DNA from: Methanobacterium sp.
Lineage (GTDB): Archaea > Methanobacteriota > Methanobacteria > Methanobacteriales > Methanobacteriaceae
Direction of reading: 5' to 3'
Assembly (NCBI GenBank): GCA_018263005.1
Contig: JADFDH010000001.1
Location: forward strand, 372,001-436,000
Length of the DNA: 64,000 bases
This document shows positions 26,848 to 35,413 of this stretch, piece by piece; position 1 is the first letter of the stretch; every line of letters starts with the position of its first letter. The notes under the pieces are model-generated. The model was not told the origin of the DNA. It worked only from the letters and a program-made list of their open reading frames with translations, and did no database searches. Both the position numbers and the translations under genes were made by a program.

Positions 26848-27243
26848 ATGGTAATGAGTATGGAAATGATGGATGCAATAGAAAAGGATAATGTGGTTTT
26901 TTTATCCACCTGCGCAGATGATATACCTAATGTGGTTCCCATTGGATTTGCAAGACCTATAGATGATCAGACCATTCTAATAGTGGATAATTATATGAAG
27001 AAGACTCGTAAAAACATGGAGAAAAATCCGAGAGCTTCACTGGTAGTGAGAGATGCTTCTAAGTGCCCCTATCAATTCAAAGGCAGAGTAGAGATTTATG
27101 AGTCTGGAGAATACTTCGATGATGCGGTGGACTGGGCAACCAGTGTTATGAGCAAACTATCCCCGAAAGCAGCCATAATATTTAAAATCGAGGAAATATT
27201 TTCCGTACAACCCGGTCCTGACGCCGGAGAAAAGGTTGATTAA
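26848..27243 (+). CDS. Pyridoxamine 5'-phosphate oxidase-like flavin-fold protein
   Basis: 131 residues with the split-barrel pattern of small FMN-binding proteins: VVFLSTCADDIPNVVPIGFA at the start, ILIVDNYMKKTRKNMEKNPRASLVVRD in the middle, and YQFKGRVEIYESGEYFDDAV later. Small methanogen members of this group bind FMN or F420. GGTGGTGGTATC is the ribosome site. A long AT-rich region with TATA-like sequence precedes it, and it seems a single-gene transcript. Enzymatic activity is not assigned. Confidence 0.85.
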   Translation: MVMSMEMMDAIEKDNVVFLSTCADDIPNVVPIGFARPIDDQTILIVDNYMKKTRKNMEKNPRASLVVRDASKCPYQFKGRVEIYESGEYFDDAVDWATSVMSKLSPKAAIIFKIEEIFSVQPGPDAGEKVD

Positions 27244-27354
27244 TTTTATTATTATCCATTTCTTTTCAGCAATGAATCTATGATTTAATATCTTTGAATA
27301 TGATCGACAAAATTGAAGTTAATTTTAATTAATTTATCCTTTTTAATGATTACT

Positions 27355-28029
27355 ATGCAGTTTTTTACACTTTCCCATATGATTGATTCGGATTCTCCAG
27401 TACATATAGCTTTAAAAAAGCCAGAAATAGTACAAAGTAGTTCAATTTCGGGTGGTGATGGTTATAACAGTTATATAGTTACACTGGAAAACCATACTGG
27501 AACACATGTTGATGCTCCAGGTCATTTCCTGGAAGGAGGCAGGATTATTTCAGATTACTCTACTTCTGAATTATTATTCAAAAGCCCTATGATTTTGGAT
27601 GTTCCTAAAAAACAGAACGAACTTATAGAGCTTAAAGATATTATCGAAATGGATTTTAATGGTGTGAATTGTATTTTTTTCCGAACTGGGTTTGAATTAT
27701 TTCGTGAGAAATTTCCAGATAAATATCTCACTGAAAATCCCGGAATATCCCCTGATGTTGTTTTATGGATTAGGAAGAACTTTCCAGATGTGCGCTGTTT
27801 AGGTATTGATTCTATATCCATTTCTGGTTATAAAAAACCTGAATTAGGTGAAAAAGCCCATTTAAATGCTTTTGAAGTATATGAAAACATGGGAGAACCT
27901 TTGCTTTTAATTGAAGATATGAAATTAAATAATGTAAAAAATGAAGATTTAGGAATTATAATTGTTGTACCCTGGTATATAGGAGGAGTTGATAGCGCTC
28001 CTTGTATGGTCCTGGGAATTAAAAAATAA
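27355..28029 (+). CDS. Cyclase-family (kynurenine formamidase-like) metal hydrolase
   Basis: About 224 residues. Family marks: FFTLSHMIDSDSPVH at the start and the metal-binding HTGTHVDAPGHFLEGG near residue 50 (HxxxxHxDxPxH type), then FFRTGFELF, CLGIDSISISG and a C-terminal IIIVVPWYIGGVDSAPC. The family hydrolyses amides or cyclises substrates; the substrate here is unknown. The frame opens at a TTG (27313), but the ATG at 27355 puts the conserved LSH near the N-terminus as in relatives. 27346 is an alternative start. Confidence 0.87.
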   Translation: MQFFTLSHMIDSDSPVHIALKKPEIVQSSSISGGDGYNSYIVTLENHTGTHVDAPGHFLEGGRIISDYSTSELLFKSPMILDVPKKQNELIELKDIIEMDFNGVNCIFFRTGFELFREKFPDKYLTENPGISPDVVLWIRKNFPDVRCLGIDSISISGYKKPELGEKAHLNAFEVYENMGEPLLLIEDMKLNNVKNEDLGIIIVVPWYIGGVDSAPCMVLGIKK

Positions 28030-28114
28030 TAACTCATTTTATTCATTAATTTAACTAGATTTTTAATTATATAATATAAAATAAAGACTAAATTACAAAT
28101 AAATTTAGGTAGGA

Positions 28115-28317
28115 ATCCAAAGAAATTTCTGAAGTTCAGGACTTTGCCGGTTATTTAGAGAGTGGAAAGGCAGGTCAGCAGGATATTATCCTTAAAATGT
28201 GCGAAATATGTAAAAAAGTGAATTTATAAGAGTTGATTTGCCAAATACATAAATATAAAGATAACATTCCTTTAAATTGCACGGCATGTATGGGTTCTCA
28301 GGCAGATGACCTTTGAA
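28115..28317 (+). pseudogene. Possible decayed gene fragment with CxxC motifs
   Basis: One frame reads protein-like across this stretch but has no start codon and one internal TAA near 28227. Before the stop it gives EISEVQDFAGYLESGKAGQ, then DIILKMCEICKKVNL. After it come ELICQIHKYKDNIPLN and CTACMGSQADDL before a TGA. Base composition here is less AT-rich than the flanks, and two CxxC pairs (CEIC, CTAC) are kept. I do not recognise the parent family. Confidence 0.4.
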
Positions 28318-28480
28318 TAATCCTTTATATATTTACTTAAATCATTCTTTTACAAAAACATTTATTTTTAAATCATCTATTCTATCCTAAATTGAAATCA
28401 GATTATCATTAATTTTTTAAATATATACCAAATTTGGTAATAGTTCTCTGGTTAATTTTTTAAATAAACTCATAAAAAAC

Positions 28481-28494
28481 CATTATATTTAAAT
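28481..28494 (+). promoter_or_regulatory. Histone gene promoter, TATA region
   Basis: CATTATATTTAAAT follows an A-rich stretch (AAAAAAC) that could act as the transcription factor B element. It lies about 36 to 49 bases before the histone start codon, a normal distance for an archaeal promoter with a short leader that includes AGGTGATTA. Confidence 0.5.
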
Positions 28495-28529
28495 ATGATA
28501 GAGTATTAAATTATAATTAGGTGATTAAT

Positions 28530-28739
28530 ATGGGTGAATTACCAATGGCTCCAGTAGGGAGACTTATAAAAAATGCAGGTGCACAGAGAGTAAGTATGGA
28601 TGCTGAAGAAGCATTAGATAAAGCATTAGAACAATGGGCTGAAGAAGTATCCATGCAGGCTGTTAAACTTGCAAAACATGCTGGAAGAAAAACAGTTAAA
28701 GCATCAGACATTGAACTGGCTGTAAAAGAAATGAGCTGA
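28530..28739 (+). CDS. Archaeal histone, HMf family
   Basis: 69 residues with a single histone fold. It matches HMfA/HMfB nearly throughout: ELPMAPVGRLIKNAGAQRVS, then DAEEALDKALEQWAEE, and KHAGRKTVKASDIELAVKEM. Retained are the Arg of GRLIK and the RKTVKASD loop that contacts DNA. Length equals the family norm. GGTGATTAAT lies before the ATG at 28530; a GTG at 28521 belongs to that site. It compacts DNA as dimers and longer oligomers. The C-terminus (KEMS) is less basic than in HMfB, from memory. Confidence 0.96.
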   Translation: MGELPMAPVGRLIKNAGAQRVSMDAEEALDKALEQWAEEVSMQAVKLAKHAGRKTVKASDIELAVKEMS

Positions 28740-28768
28740 TTTTTTTCCATGTTTTATTTTTTTTTCAA
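28738..28768 (+). terminator. Oligo-T terminator after the histone gene
   Basis: Runs of six, four and nine T on the coding strand start at the stop codon of the histone gene. This is a typical archaeal termination signal for a highly expressed single gene. Confidence 0.55.
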
Positions 28769-28898
28769 TGATTTATAAGTTAAATTCTGAAATTTTAAAT
28801 CTATTTATTCTATTAAATTTAATATATTTCTGAATAAAATTAGATATATTCTGAACATTTTCTATATATTTCATCAAAAATATTCGATAACTGGTTTT

Positions 28899-30446
28899 AT
28901 GTGTGCTATTGCAGGGATACAGGGAGAGAACATATCCCATAAACTTCAACAGATGTTAATCGCTCTTAAACATCGGGGAATGGATGGTAGCGGAGTTTTC
29001 GTAGATGGAATGTTTTCATATGGAGTTATAGATGATCTTAACATTCCCAGAGGAAACCTGGCAATGGGTCATAATCTGCTTTCCATCGTTGGTTCGGAGG
29101 AATTACAACCTCTAGAAAATGATAAGATGGTTTTAATCTCTAACGGAGAGATATATAACCACCGAGAACTTAAAAGAGACCTGGATTATGATTTCAAATC
29201 AGAATCTGATTGTGAAGTAATAATAGCTTTAATGGACAAATATAACCACCTACCTTTTCGAAAGGCTTTAAATAAATCTTTAAAGTATTTAGATGGTGAT
29301 TATTCCTTTGCCATATATAATGGGGAGGATATAGCGGTTTTAAGAGATCCGGTAGGTGTAAAACCACTATACTTTGGGATAGATTATATTAAAAACATAT
29401 CTGCATTTGCATCGGAAAAGAAAGCCCTATGGAAAATAGGATTAAAAGATGTTTTTAACCTACCACCGGGTTACATGCTCTACAACTGGAAAATGATAGA
29501 ACTGGATAACGGGTTAAAAACTGTTTTAAATAAAAAAATGGATTTAGATAACTTAAATAATAAAATTTCCGAATTAAATAACTTAAATAATAAATCGGAT
29601 TTAAATGTCGTAAATAAAAAATATCCAACAAAGGTGCAATACGATATTTTAAAAGAAAAATTAAAATCCAGTTTAATCAGTTCAGTAGAAAAAAGGCTGG
29701 AAGGACTCTCACAAGTGGGCATAATGTTTTCGGGAGGTATAGATAGCACTTTAATTGCCTTTTTAACTGATGATCTGGGAGTGGAAACCATTCTTTACAG
29801 TGTTGGTCATAAAGATTCAGCTGATCTTAAATCTGCCCAGAAAACAGCGGATCATATGCGGCTGCCCCTTAAAATGAGAAAGATCAACCAGGAAGATGTT
29901 AGAAAATACCTTCCCATAGTATTAGATTCCATCGAGGAGTTCAACATCATGAAATTAGGTGTAGGAATGCCAGGATATATATCATCGAAGATGGCTCATG
30001 AAGACGGGATAAAAGTCATGCTCTCAGGGCAGGGTGCAGATGAACTCTTCGCAGGGTATCATCGTTACCTTAAGTTATATAAGGAACATGGCCAAGATGT
30101 GTCTGAATATATCCTGAATGATATCTTCAATCTTTATCAGGTTAATTTAGAGCGTGATGATAAAGTGACCATGGCTAATCATGTAGAATTGAGGGTGCCC
30201 TATCTTGATCTGGATGTTATAAATATAGCCATAAATATACCTATGAAATATAAGATCAGTAGTGAAAACGACCCTCAGAGAAAGTGTATTCTCAGAGAAA
30301 TAGCCCGGGACCTGGGTGTGCCTGAAGAAAATGTTAAAAGACCAAAAAAAGCAGCGCAATACGGTTCTGGCATTGATAAAATGCTTCGAAGAGTTTTAAA
30401 GGATGATGATTATCTTAAAACTCTAAATCCCAGATATTGTATATAA
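28899..30446 (+). CDS. asnB: Asparagine synthetase (glutamine-hydrolysing)
   Basis: 515 residues. The N-terminus MCAIAGI gives the catalytic Cys after Met removal of the class II glutamine amidotransferase domain, with ISNGEIYNHRELK and YSFAIYNGEDIAVLRDPVG following. The synthetase domain has the ATP loop MFSGGIDSTLIAFL near residue 280, then LSGQGADELFAGYHRY and NHVELRVPYLDLDV. Between the domains, about residues 212-242, is an Asn/Leu/Lys-rich repetitive insert. It converts Asp to Asn using Gln and ATP. Followed by the gatC-like gene on the same strand. Confidence 0.93.
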   Translation: MCAIAGIQGENISHKLQQMLIALKHRGMDGSGVFVDGMFSYGVIDDLNIPRGNLAMGHNLLSIVGSEELQPLENDKMVLISNGEIYNHRELKRDLDYDFKSESDCEVIIALMDKYNHLPFRKALNKSLKYLDGDYSFAIYNGEDIAVLRDPVGVKPLYFGIDYIKNISAFASEKKALWKIGLKDVFNLPPGYMLYNWKMIELDNGLKTVLNKKMDLDNLNNKISELNNLNNKSDLNVVNKKYPTKVQYDILKEKLKSSLISSVEKRLEGLSQVGIMFSGGIDSTLIAFLTDDLGVETILYSVGHKDSADLKSAQKTADHMRLPLKMRKINQEDVRKYLPIVLDSIEEFNIMKLGVGMPGYISSKMAHEDGIKVMLSGQGADELFAGYHRYLKLYKEHGQDVSEYILNDIFNLYQVNLERDDKVTMANHVELRVPYLDLDVINIAINIPMKYKISSENDPQRKCILREIARDLGVPEENVKRPKKAAQYGSGIDKMLRRVLKDDDYLKTLNPRYCI

Positions 30447-30511
30447 ATCATAGTATCATTTAGATAATTAAAAAATAAATTTCGATCAAACCACAATCAG
30501 GAGGAAGGTAT

Positions 30512-30727
30512 ATGAAGATAGAAAAAGAAGCCGAAATAATACTTGAAAAGTTTTCAAAGGCTTTACAAAATATCCCTGACCTTGAAGAAACCCATTACAT
30601 GGTAGATAATGTAAATCTTGCCAGGGAGGATGCTGGAAAGGAAAAAAATCCTCGAAAAATACTGAGAAATGCACATGTTGATGAAGAAGGTAATTTAATA
30701 ACTGAAAAAGGAAAATGGGTCAGATAA
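30512..30727 (+). CDS. gatC: GatC-like amidotransferase subunit
   Basis: 71 residues. EAEIILEKFSKALQNIPDLE, then ETHYMVDNVNLAREDAG, and a C-terminal WVR match the archaeal small protein annotated as the C subunit of Asp/Glu-tRNA amidotransferase, which supports GatA folding and docking with GatB. AGGAGG ahead of the ATG is strong. gatA and gatB are not nearby. It lies between asnB and the ACT protein, the same order I recall in M. thermautotrophicus, so the pairing with asnB is old. Confidence 0.78.
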   Translation: MKIEKEAEIILEKFSKALQNIPDLEETHYMVDNVNLAREDAGKEKNPRKILRNAHVDEEGNLITEKGKWVR

Positions 30728-30728
30728 A

Positions 30729-31217
30729 ATGAGACTAAACCTTGTTCTAGAACTTTTAGACGTGCCTGGCCAACTATTAGATGCTTTAAACCCTATAGGA
30801 AGATTAGGAGCTAATATAGTTGCTGTGATACACCAGAGAGATGTTAAAACAGAGAGAGGGACAATTCCTGTACAAATAACCATTGAAGGGGATAAACAAA
30901 CACTAAATCAGGTTTTAAAGGTTCTGGAAGATGATGGGATCCAGATCATGCAGGTAGACGGAATAGTCAGGAAGGAGAAGATCACCACCATCATGGTGGG
31001 TAACATAGTTGATCAGGATCTAAAGGATACTGTAAACCTTTTAAACAAAGTTGAAGGGGTTATGGTGGCTGATTTAGATCTTAAAATATCAGATAATCCA
31101 GAAAAATCAGCATCCCGCATTATGTTTGAAGCGGAACTGGGTAGAAAAAAAGAAGCCATGGCAAAGATAAAAGAAATAGGTAAACAAAAGGGATTTCTAG
31201 TTATAAATGAGGTATAA
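30729..31217 (+). CDS. ACT-domain amino-acid-binding regulatory protein
   Basis: 162 residues in two ACT-like halves: LNLVLELLDVPGQLLDALNP, then IGRLGANIVAVIHQRDVKTE, and later IMQVDGIVRKEKITTIMVGN with VEGVMVADLDLK. ACT pairs bind amino acids and regulate enzymes. It begins one base after the gatC-like stop and precedes homoserine dehydrogenase, which suggests it senses threonine, methionine or a related product for that step; this is inference. Confidence 0.88.
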   Translation: MRLNLVLELLDVPGQLLDALNPIGRLGANIVAVIHQRDVKTERGTIPVQITIEGDKQTLNQVLKVLEDDGIQIMQVDGIVRKEKITTIMVGNIVDQDLKDTVNLLNKVEGVMVADLDLKISDNPEKSASRIMFEAELGRKKEAMAKIKEIGKQKGFLVINEV

Positions 31218-31261
31218 ATCTTAACTATTAGTTGTTTTAGTTTTTAATGGAGGAATTTATT

Positions 31262-32272
31262 TTGAAAATATGTATATTGGGCTTCGGTTCAGTGGGACAA
31301 GGTGTAGCTCGTGTATTCAGCATGAAAAGAGATATCATCAAGCAAGAATATGGGCTGGATCTTAAACTAGTGGCTGCTGCAGATAGAAGTGGAGCAGCAA
31401 TAGATCCAGATGGATTAGATACAGATCTACTTCTGAACACGAAAAAAGACACAGGAAAGATATCAGAATATCCAAAACATGGAGTAAAAGGAATATCAGG
31501 TATGGAAGTACTGGATGAAGTTGATTATGATTGTCTTATTGAGGTGACTCCTACCAATATTGAAGATGCAGAACCCGCCCGATCACATATATTAAAGGCC
31601 ATGAAAGATGGTAAAAATGTGGTAACATCTAATAAAGGCCCATTAGCTCTTTCATTTAAAGAATTAGCACATACGGCAGCTCTAAATAAAGTTCAGTTTA
31701 AATATGAGGCTTCAGTGGGTGGTGCTATGCCTATAATTAATTTCGCCCATGAAACCCTATCCGGATGTAAGATAGAGTCAATTTATGGCATACTAAATGG
31801 AACAACCAATTATATCTTATCCAGAATGGCTAAAGAAGGATCATCATATGATCAAACACTAAATGAAGCACAAGAGATGGGAATAGCCGAAACAGATCCT
31901 ACTCAGGATGTAGAGGGGGAAGATGCCGCTTGTAAAGTGGTTATACTGGCAAATTCAATATTAAACATGGATGTAACCTATGATGATGTTGAAGTGAAAG
32001 GTATATCACAAATAACTCCTGAATCTATTACCCTGGCTAAAAAAGAGGGTTATCTAATCAAGCTCATTGGTGAAGTATCACCAGATTCCCTGGAAGTATC
32101 CCCCAGACTGGTAAAAGAAGGATCACCCTTCGCAGTAGAGGGAACCCTGAACGTCGCCACCCTCAAAACTGATCTGGCAGATGAAGTCACCGTAGTAGGT
32201 AAAGGTGCGGGATCGGTAGAAACTGCATCCGCAATTTTAAGTGACATAATCAGCATCTGGAAAATGAAATAA
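31262..32272 (+). CDS. hom: Homoserine dehydrogenase, TTG start
   Basis: 336 residues from the TTG at 31262. GGAGG lies eight bases upstream, making the in-frame ATG at 31247 unlikely because it would overlap that site. N-terminal Rossmann motif KICILGFGSVGQGVARVFS, then DYDCLIEVTPTNIEDAEPA, NVVTSNKGPLALSFKEL, and the catalytic region GILNGTTNYILSRMA with GIAETDPTQDVEGEDAACK. It reduces aspartate semialdehyde to homoserine for threonine and methionine. No C-terminal ACT domain; the separate ACT protein upstream may fill in. Its 3' end is partly duplicated downstream. Confidence 0.95.
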   Translation: MKICILGFGSVGQGVARVFSMKRDIIKQEYGLDLKLVAAADRSGAAIDPDGLDTDLLLNTKKDTGKISEYPKHGVKGISGMEVLDEVDYDCLIEVTPTNIEDAEPARSHILKAMKDGKNVVTSNKGPLALSFKELAHTAALNKVQFKYEASVGGAMPIINFAHETLSGCKIESIYGILNGTTNYILSRMAKEGSSYDQTLNEAQEMGIAETDPTQDVEGEDAACKVVILANSILNMDVTYDDVEVKGISQITPESITLAKKEGYLIKLIGEVSPDSLEVSPRLVKEGSPFAVEGTLNVATLKTDLADEVTVVGKGAGSVETASAILSDIISIWKMK

Positions 32273-32305
32273 TCAATATAATAAGTATCTGGAAAATAAA
32301 ATAAT
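32246..32305 (+). repeat. Tandem duplication of the end of hom
   Basis: The 28 bases 32246-32273, covering the last codons and stop of hom, are repeated at 32278-32305 with three mismatches (offset 32). The second copy lies outside the gene and contains the same ATCTGGAAAAT core. It looks like a small replication-slippage duplication. Confidence 0.8.
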
Positions 32306-32344
32306 ACTATTTTTTTATATAAATAAGGAATTCATGGTGATCTA

Positions 32345-33544
32345 ATGAAGTATGTGGTGGTTATAGGAGATGGGATGGCTGATTATCCAATAGAGGAACT
32401 TGGTGATAAAACACCATTACAAACAGCGCAAATACCAAATATGGATAATATAGCTGCTAAAGGAGTAAACGGGCTCTTGAAAACCATTCCGGATGGGATG
32501 GACCCTGGTTCAGACGTGGCTAACTTGTCAATTATGGGTTATAATCCACAGAAATACTACACTGGTAGAGGACCCCTGGAGGCGGCCAGTATAGGTGCAG
32601 AACTCGAAGATGAAGATGTGGCTTTTCGTTGTAATTTCATTTTTCAAGATCAGGGGTTATTGGCAGATTTCAACGCAGACCATATATCGACAGAAGAATC
32701 ATCAGAACTAGTAGAAGCATTAAACCAGGCATTTTATAGGTATGGTAAGTTCTATCTGGGAACCAGCTATCGTAACCTTTTCGTGTGTAAAAATGAAGAG
32801 ATGGACTCTCTGGAATCTACTCCACCCCATGATGTGGTGGGAGAACCAATCAAAAACCATCTAATTAAGCCCGAAGAGGATGAAAATTCCCATATAATAA
32901 ATAGAATAATGTACGAGTCACAGGATATCCTTAAAGACCATCTTATCAACCAAAAAAGGGTACAGGAAGGTAAGAAACCAGCCAACATGATCTGGTTATG
33001 GGGGCAGGGTCACAGACCGAATATGAAGCCATTCAGATCCCAATATGGTATTAAAGGAGCAACTATCACTGGAGTGGATTTGATAAAGGGTTTGGGAGTG
33101 TATTTAGGACTTAACAATATTAATGTCCCCGGAGCCACCGGATACTATGACACCGATTACTGTGGAAAGGCTAAATACGCTCTTAAAGCTCTGAAGGATA
33201 ATGATTTAGTATTTATTCATGTGGAAGCCCCTGATGAGGCAGCACACGCTGGAGATTTAGAGGAGAAAATAAAGGCCATTGAAAGGATAGATAAAAGAAT
33301 CCTGGGAAAATTAATGGATAATCTACCAGATTATAATGATTACTCCATATCCATACTACCAGATCATCCAACACCTATATCAATGAAAACCCATGCACTG
33401 GACCCCGTGCCATATGCAATGTACTCCACTAAGGGTTCTAGTGATGATGTTGAGTTATATGATGAAGAATCAGCTAAAAGCGGTTCCCATGGTTTAAGTG
33501 AAGGGTATAGATTCATAAAGAATTTACTAGAATATTCTGGTTAA
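32345..33544 (+). CDS. apgM: 2,3-bisphosphoglycerate-independent phosphoglycerate mutase, archaeal type
   Basis: 399 residues of the alkaline phosphatase superfamily. KYVVVIGDGMADYPIEELGD holds the first metal-binding Asp, DPGSDVANLSIMGYNP carries the catalytic Ser, and VEAPDEAAHAGD plus ILPDHPTPISMKTHA give the remaining metal ligands. It interconverts 3- and 2-phosphoglycerate in gluconeogenesis. In archaea that lack the threonine pathway kinase, related proteins can be homoserine kinase-like; the position after hom makes that a minor alternative. Confidence 0.92.
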   Translation: MKYVVVIGDGMADYPIEELGDKTPLQTAQIPNMDNIAAKGVNGLLKTIPDGMDPGSDVANLSIMGYNPQKYYTGRGPLEAASIGAELEDEDVAFRCNFIFQDQGLLADFNADHISTEESSELVEALNQAFYRYGKFYLGTSYRNLFVCKNEEMDSLESTPPHDVVGEPIKNHLIKPEEDENSHIINRIMYESQDILKDHLINQKRVQEGKKPANMIWLWGQGHRPNMKPFRSQYGIKGATITGVDLIKGLGVYLGLNNINVPGATGYYDTDYCGKAKYALKALKDNDLVFIHVEAPDEAAHAGDLEEKIKAIERIDKRILGKLMDNLPDYNDYSISILPDHPTPISMKTHALDPVPYAMYSTKGSSDDVELYDEESAKSGSHGLSEGYRFIKNLLEYSG

Positions 33545-33700
33545 CAAAATGAACACATAATAACCAATCTTTGTTAATAGAATGATTTAAATTTTTTAAG
33601 AAATTAAAAATATTTAAGTAAGAATTTTTGTAAAATCAACTTATAAGTATTTATCTACATATTTTAAACTATATTTAATGGTTTGGTAGGAGTTGATAGT

Positions 33701-35302
33701 CTGTCAAAATATATAATGGTAACCGGTGGTGTGGTAAGTTCCATTGGGAAGGGAATAACCGCCGCGTCTATTGGAAGAATTTTAAGATCTTATGGTGTGG
33801 ATGTTACGGCTATAAAAATTGATCCTTATCTTAATTGGGATTCAGGGACATTAAATCCTTACCAGCATGGAGAGGTGTTCGTCACCGATGATGGTATGGA
33901 AACCGATCTGGATCTGGGGCATTATGAGAGATTCCTGGATGTGGAACTCACTGGAGAATCCAATATAACCACTGGAAAAGTTTATTCTGCTGTTATAAAT
34001 AAAGAGAGGAAAGGAGAATTTTTAGGTGCTTGTGTACAAATCATTCCACACATAACAGATGAGATTAAGTCCATGATAAGGGATATCTCTAGTAAAACCA
34101 GGGCAGAAGTGGTACTGGTTGAAGTGGGCGGTACTGTGGGTGATATTGAAAGCCAACCATTCCTGGAAGCTCTCAGACAGCTGCGTAATGAGGAAGGCCA
34201 TGATAATGTCATGTTCGTGCATGTAACTTATGTTCCTTACCTGAAGGCGGCTGGTGAATTTAAGACCAAACCAACACAGCACAGCACCAAAGAACTTAGA
34301 AGCACGGGTTTAAACCCGGATGTAATAGTTTGCCGATCTGAACTACCTATTGACAGCCATATAAAGGATAAAATCGCTCATTTTTGTGATGTGGAACGTA
34401 AAGCCGTACTTAATGCACCTGATGCCCATTCCATTTATGAAGTTCCCCTAATATTAAACAGTGAAGATATTGGAGAATACATACTTAACCGTCTTAAAAT
34501 AAACGCACATAAACCTGATCTTTATGAATGGAGCAGGATCGTAGAGTCTTTGAAGAGTTATGATTCAAGGGTATCCGTGGGTATTATTGGTAAATATGTG
34601 GAGTTGGAAGATGCTTATATCAGCATAAGGGAATCATTAAAACATGCAGCTGCTAAATTGGGAATTAAAGTGGATATTGAATGGGTGCATGCTGAAGACA
34701 CCATAAACATGGAGAAGATCCGCCATTTCGACGCCATGCTGATACCTGGTGGATTTGGTGAAAGGGGAATAACTGGAAAACTGGATGCTGTGCGTTACTC
34801 CATAGAGAATAAAATACCATTGTTTGGTATTTGCCTGGGAATGCACGCTATGGTCATTGAATTCGCCCGTTTAAACGGATTTGAAGATGCTAACAGTACT
34901 GAATTTGATAAAAATGCTAAACACCCGGTAATAGATCTTATGCTGGAACAGAAGAATATTAAAGACATGGGGGGAACCATGAGGTTAGGTTCTTATCCCT
35001 GCAAACTTAAAGAGGGGACCATAGCCCGGGAAGCCTATAAGAAGGATGTGATTGACGAGCGTCACAGGCATAGGTTCGAATATAACAATATATACCGGGA
35101 TAAATTAGAGGAAAAAGGCCTGGTGATTTCTGGAGTTTCTCCAGATGATTTTTTAGTTGAGATGGTGGAGTTAAAGGATCATCCCTGGTTTTTAGGATGC
35201 CAATTCCATCCTGAGTTTAAATCACGACCGAACAATGCACATCCTATCTTCGTATCCTTCGTCAAAGCAGCTATAGATAATAGGAATAATAGGACCGTTT
35301 AA
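33701..35302 (+). CDS. pyrG: CTP synthase, probable CTG start
   Basis: About 533 residues. N-terminal synthetase domain: KYIMVTGGVVSSIGKGITAA, LNWDSGTLNPYQHGEVFVTDDGMETDLDLGHYERF and EVGGTVGDIESQPFLEALRQ. C-terminal class I glutaminase: MLIPGGFGERGITGKL, the nucleophile in PLFGICLGMHAMVIEFARL, and LGCQFHPEFKSRP with His and Glu. It makes CTP from UTP, ATP and Gln. A TTG at 33683 also opens the frame but has no ribosome site, whereas GGAG lies eight bases before a CTG encoding the residue ahead of SKYI. Confidence 0.95.
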   Translation: MSKYIMVTGGVVSSIGKGITAASIGRILRSYGVDVTAIKIDPYLNWDSGTLNPYQHGEVFVTDDGMETDLDLGHYERFLDVELTGESNITTGKVYSAVINKERKGEFLGACVQIIPHITDEIKSMIRDISSKTRAEVVLVEVGGTVGDIESQPFLEALRQLRNEEGHDNVMFVHVTYVPYLKAAGEFKTKPTQHSTKELRSTGLNPDVIVCRSELPIDSHIKDKIAHFCDVERKAVLNAPDAHSIYEVPLILNSEDIGEYILNRLKINAHKPDLYEWSRIVESLKSYDSRVSVGIIGKYVELEDAYISIRESLKHAAAKLGIKVDIEWVHAEDTINMEKIRHFDAMLIPGGFGERGITGKLDAVRYSIENKIPLFGICLGMHAMVIEFARLNGFEDANSTEFDKNAKHPVIDLMLEQKNIKDMGGTMRLGSYPCKLKEGTIAREAYKKDVIDERHRHRFEYNNIYRDKLEEKGLVISGVSPDDFLVEMVELKDHPWFLGCQFHPEFKSRPNNAHPIFVSFVKAAIDNRNNRTV

Positions 35303-35413
35303 TTTTCCATCAAACTTTTTAATACTTTAATATTAAAGAAATCAGGTAATTTAAGAAATCAATTTATCAGAGTAATTTAATTAATCAGTTAATAAATAGG
35401 AACTATTGATATC

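Larger units (their letters stand above)
28030..28529. other. 500-base gap without an intact gene
   Basis: AT-rich gap between the cyclase-family gene and the histone gene. Its first half holds a decayed coding-like fragment (28115-28317). The last 60 bases hold the histone promoter. Between them (about 28320-28470) only AT-rich sequence without a frame, strong hairpin or repeat was seen. Confidence 0.6.

Noticed and set aside
32345..33544. Homoserine kinase in place of phosphoglycerate mutase
   Set aside because: The archaeal ApgM motifs are complete and the gene length is typical; position after hom alone is not enough.
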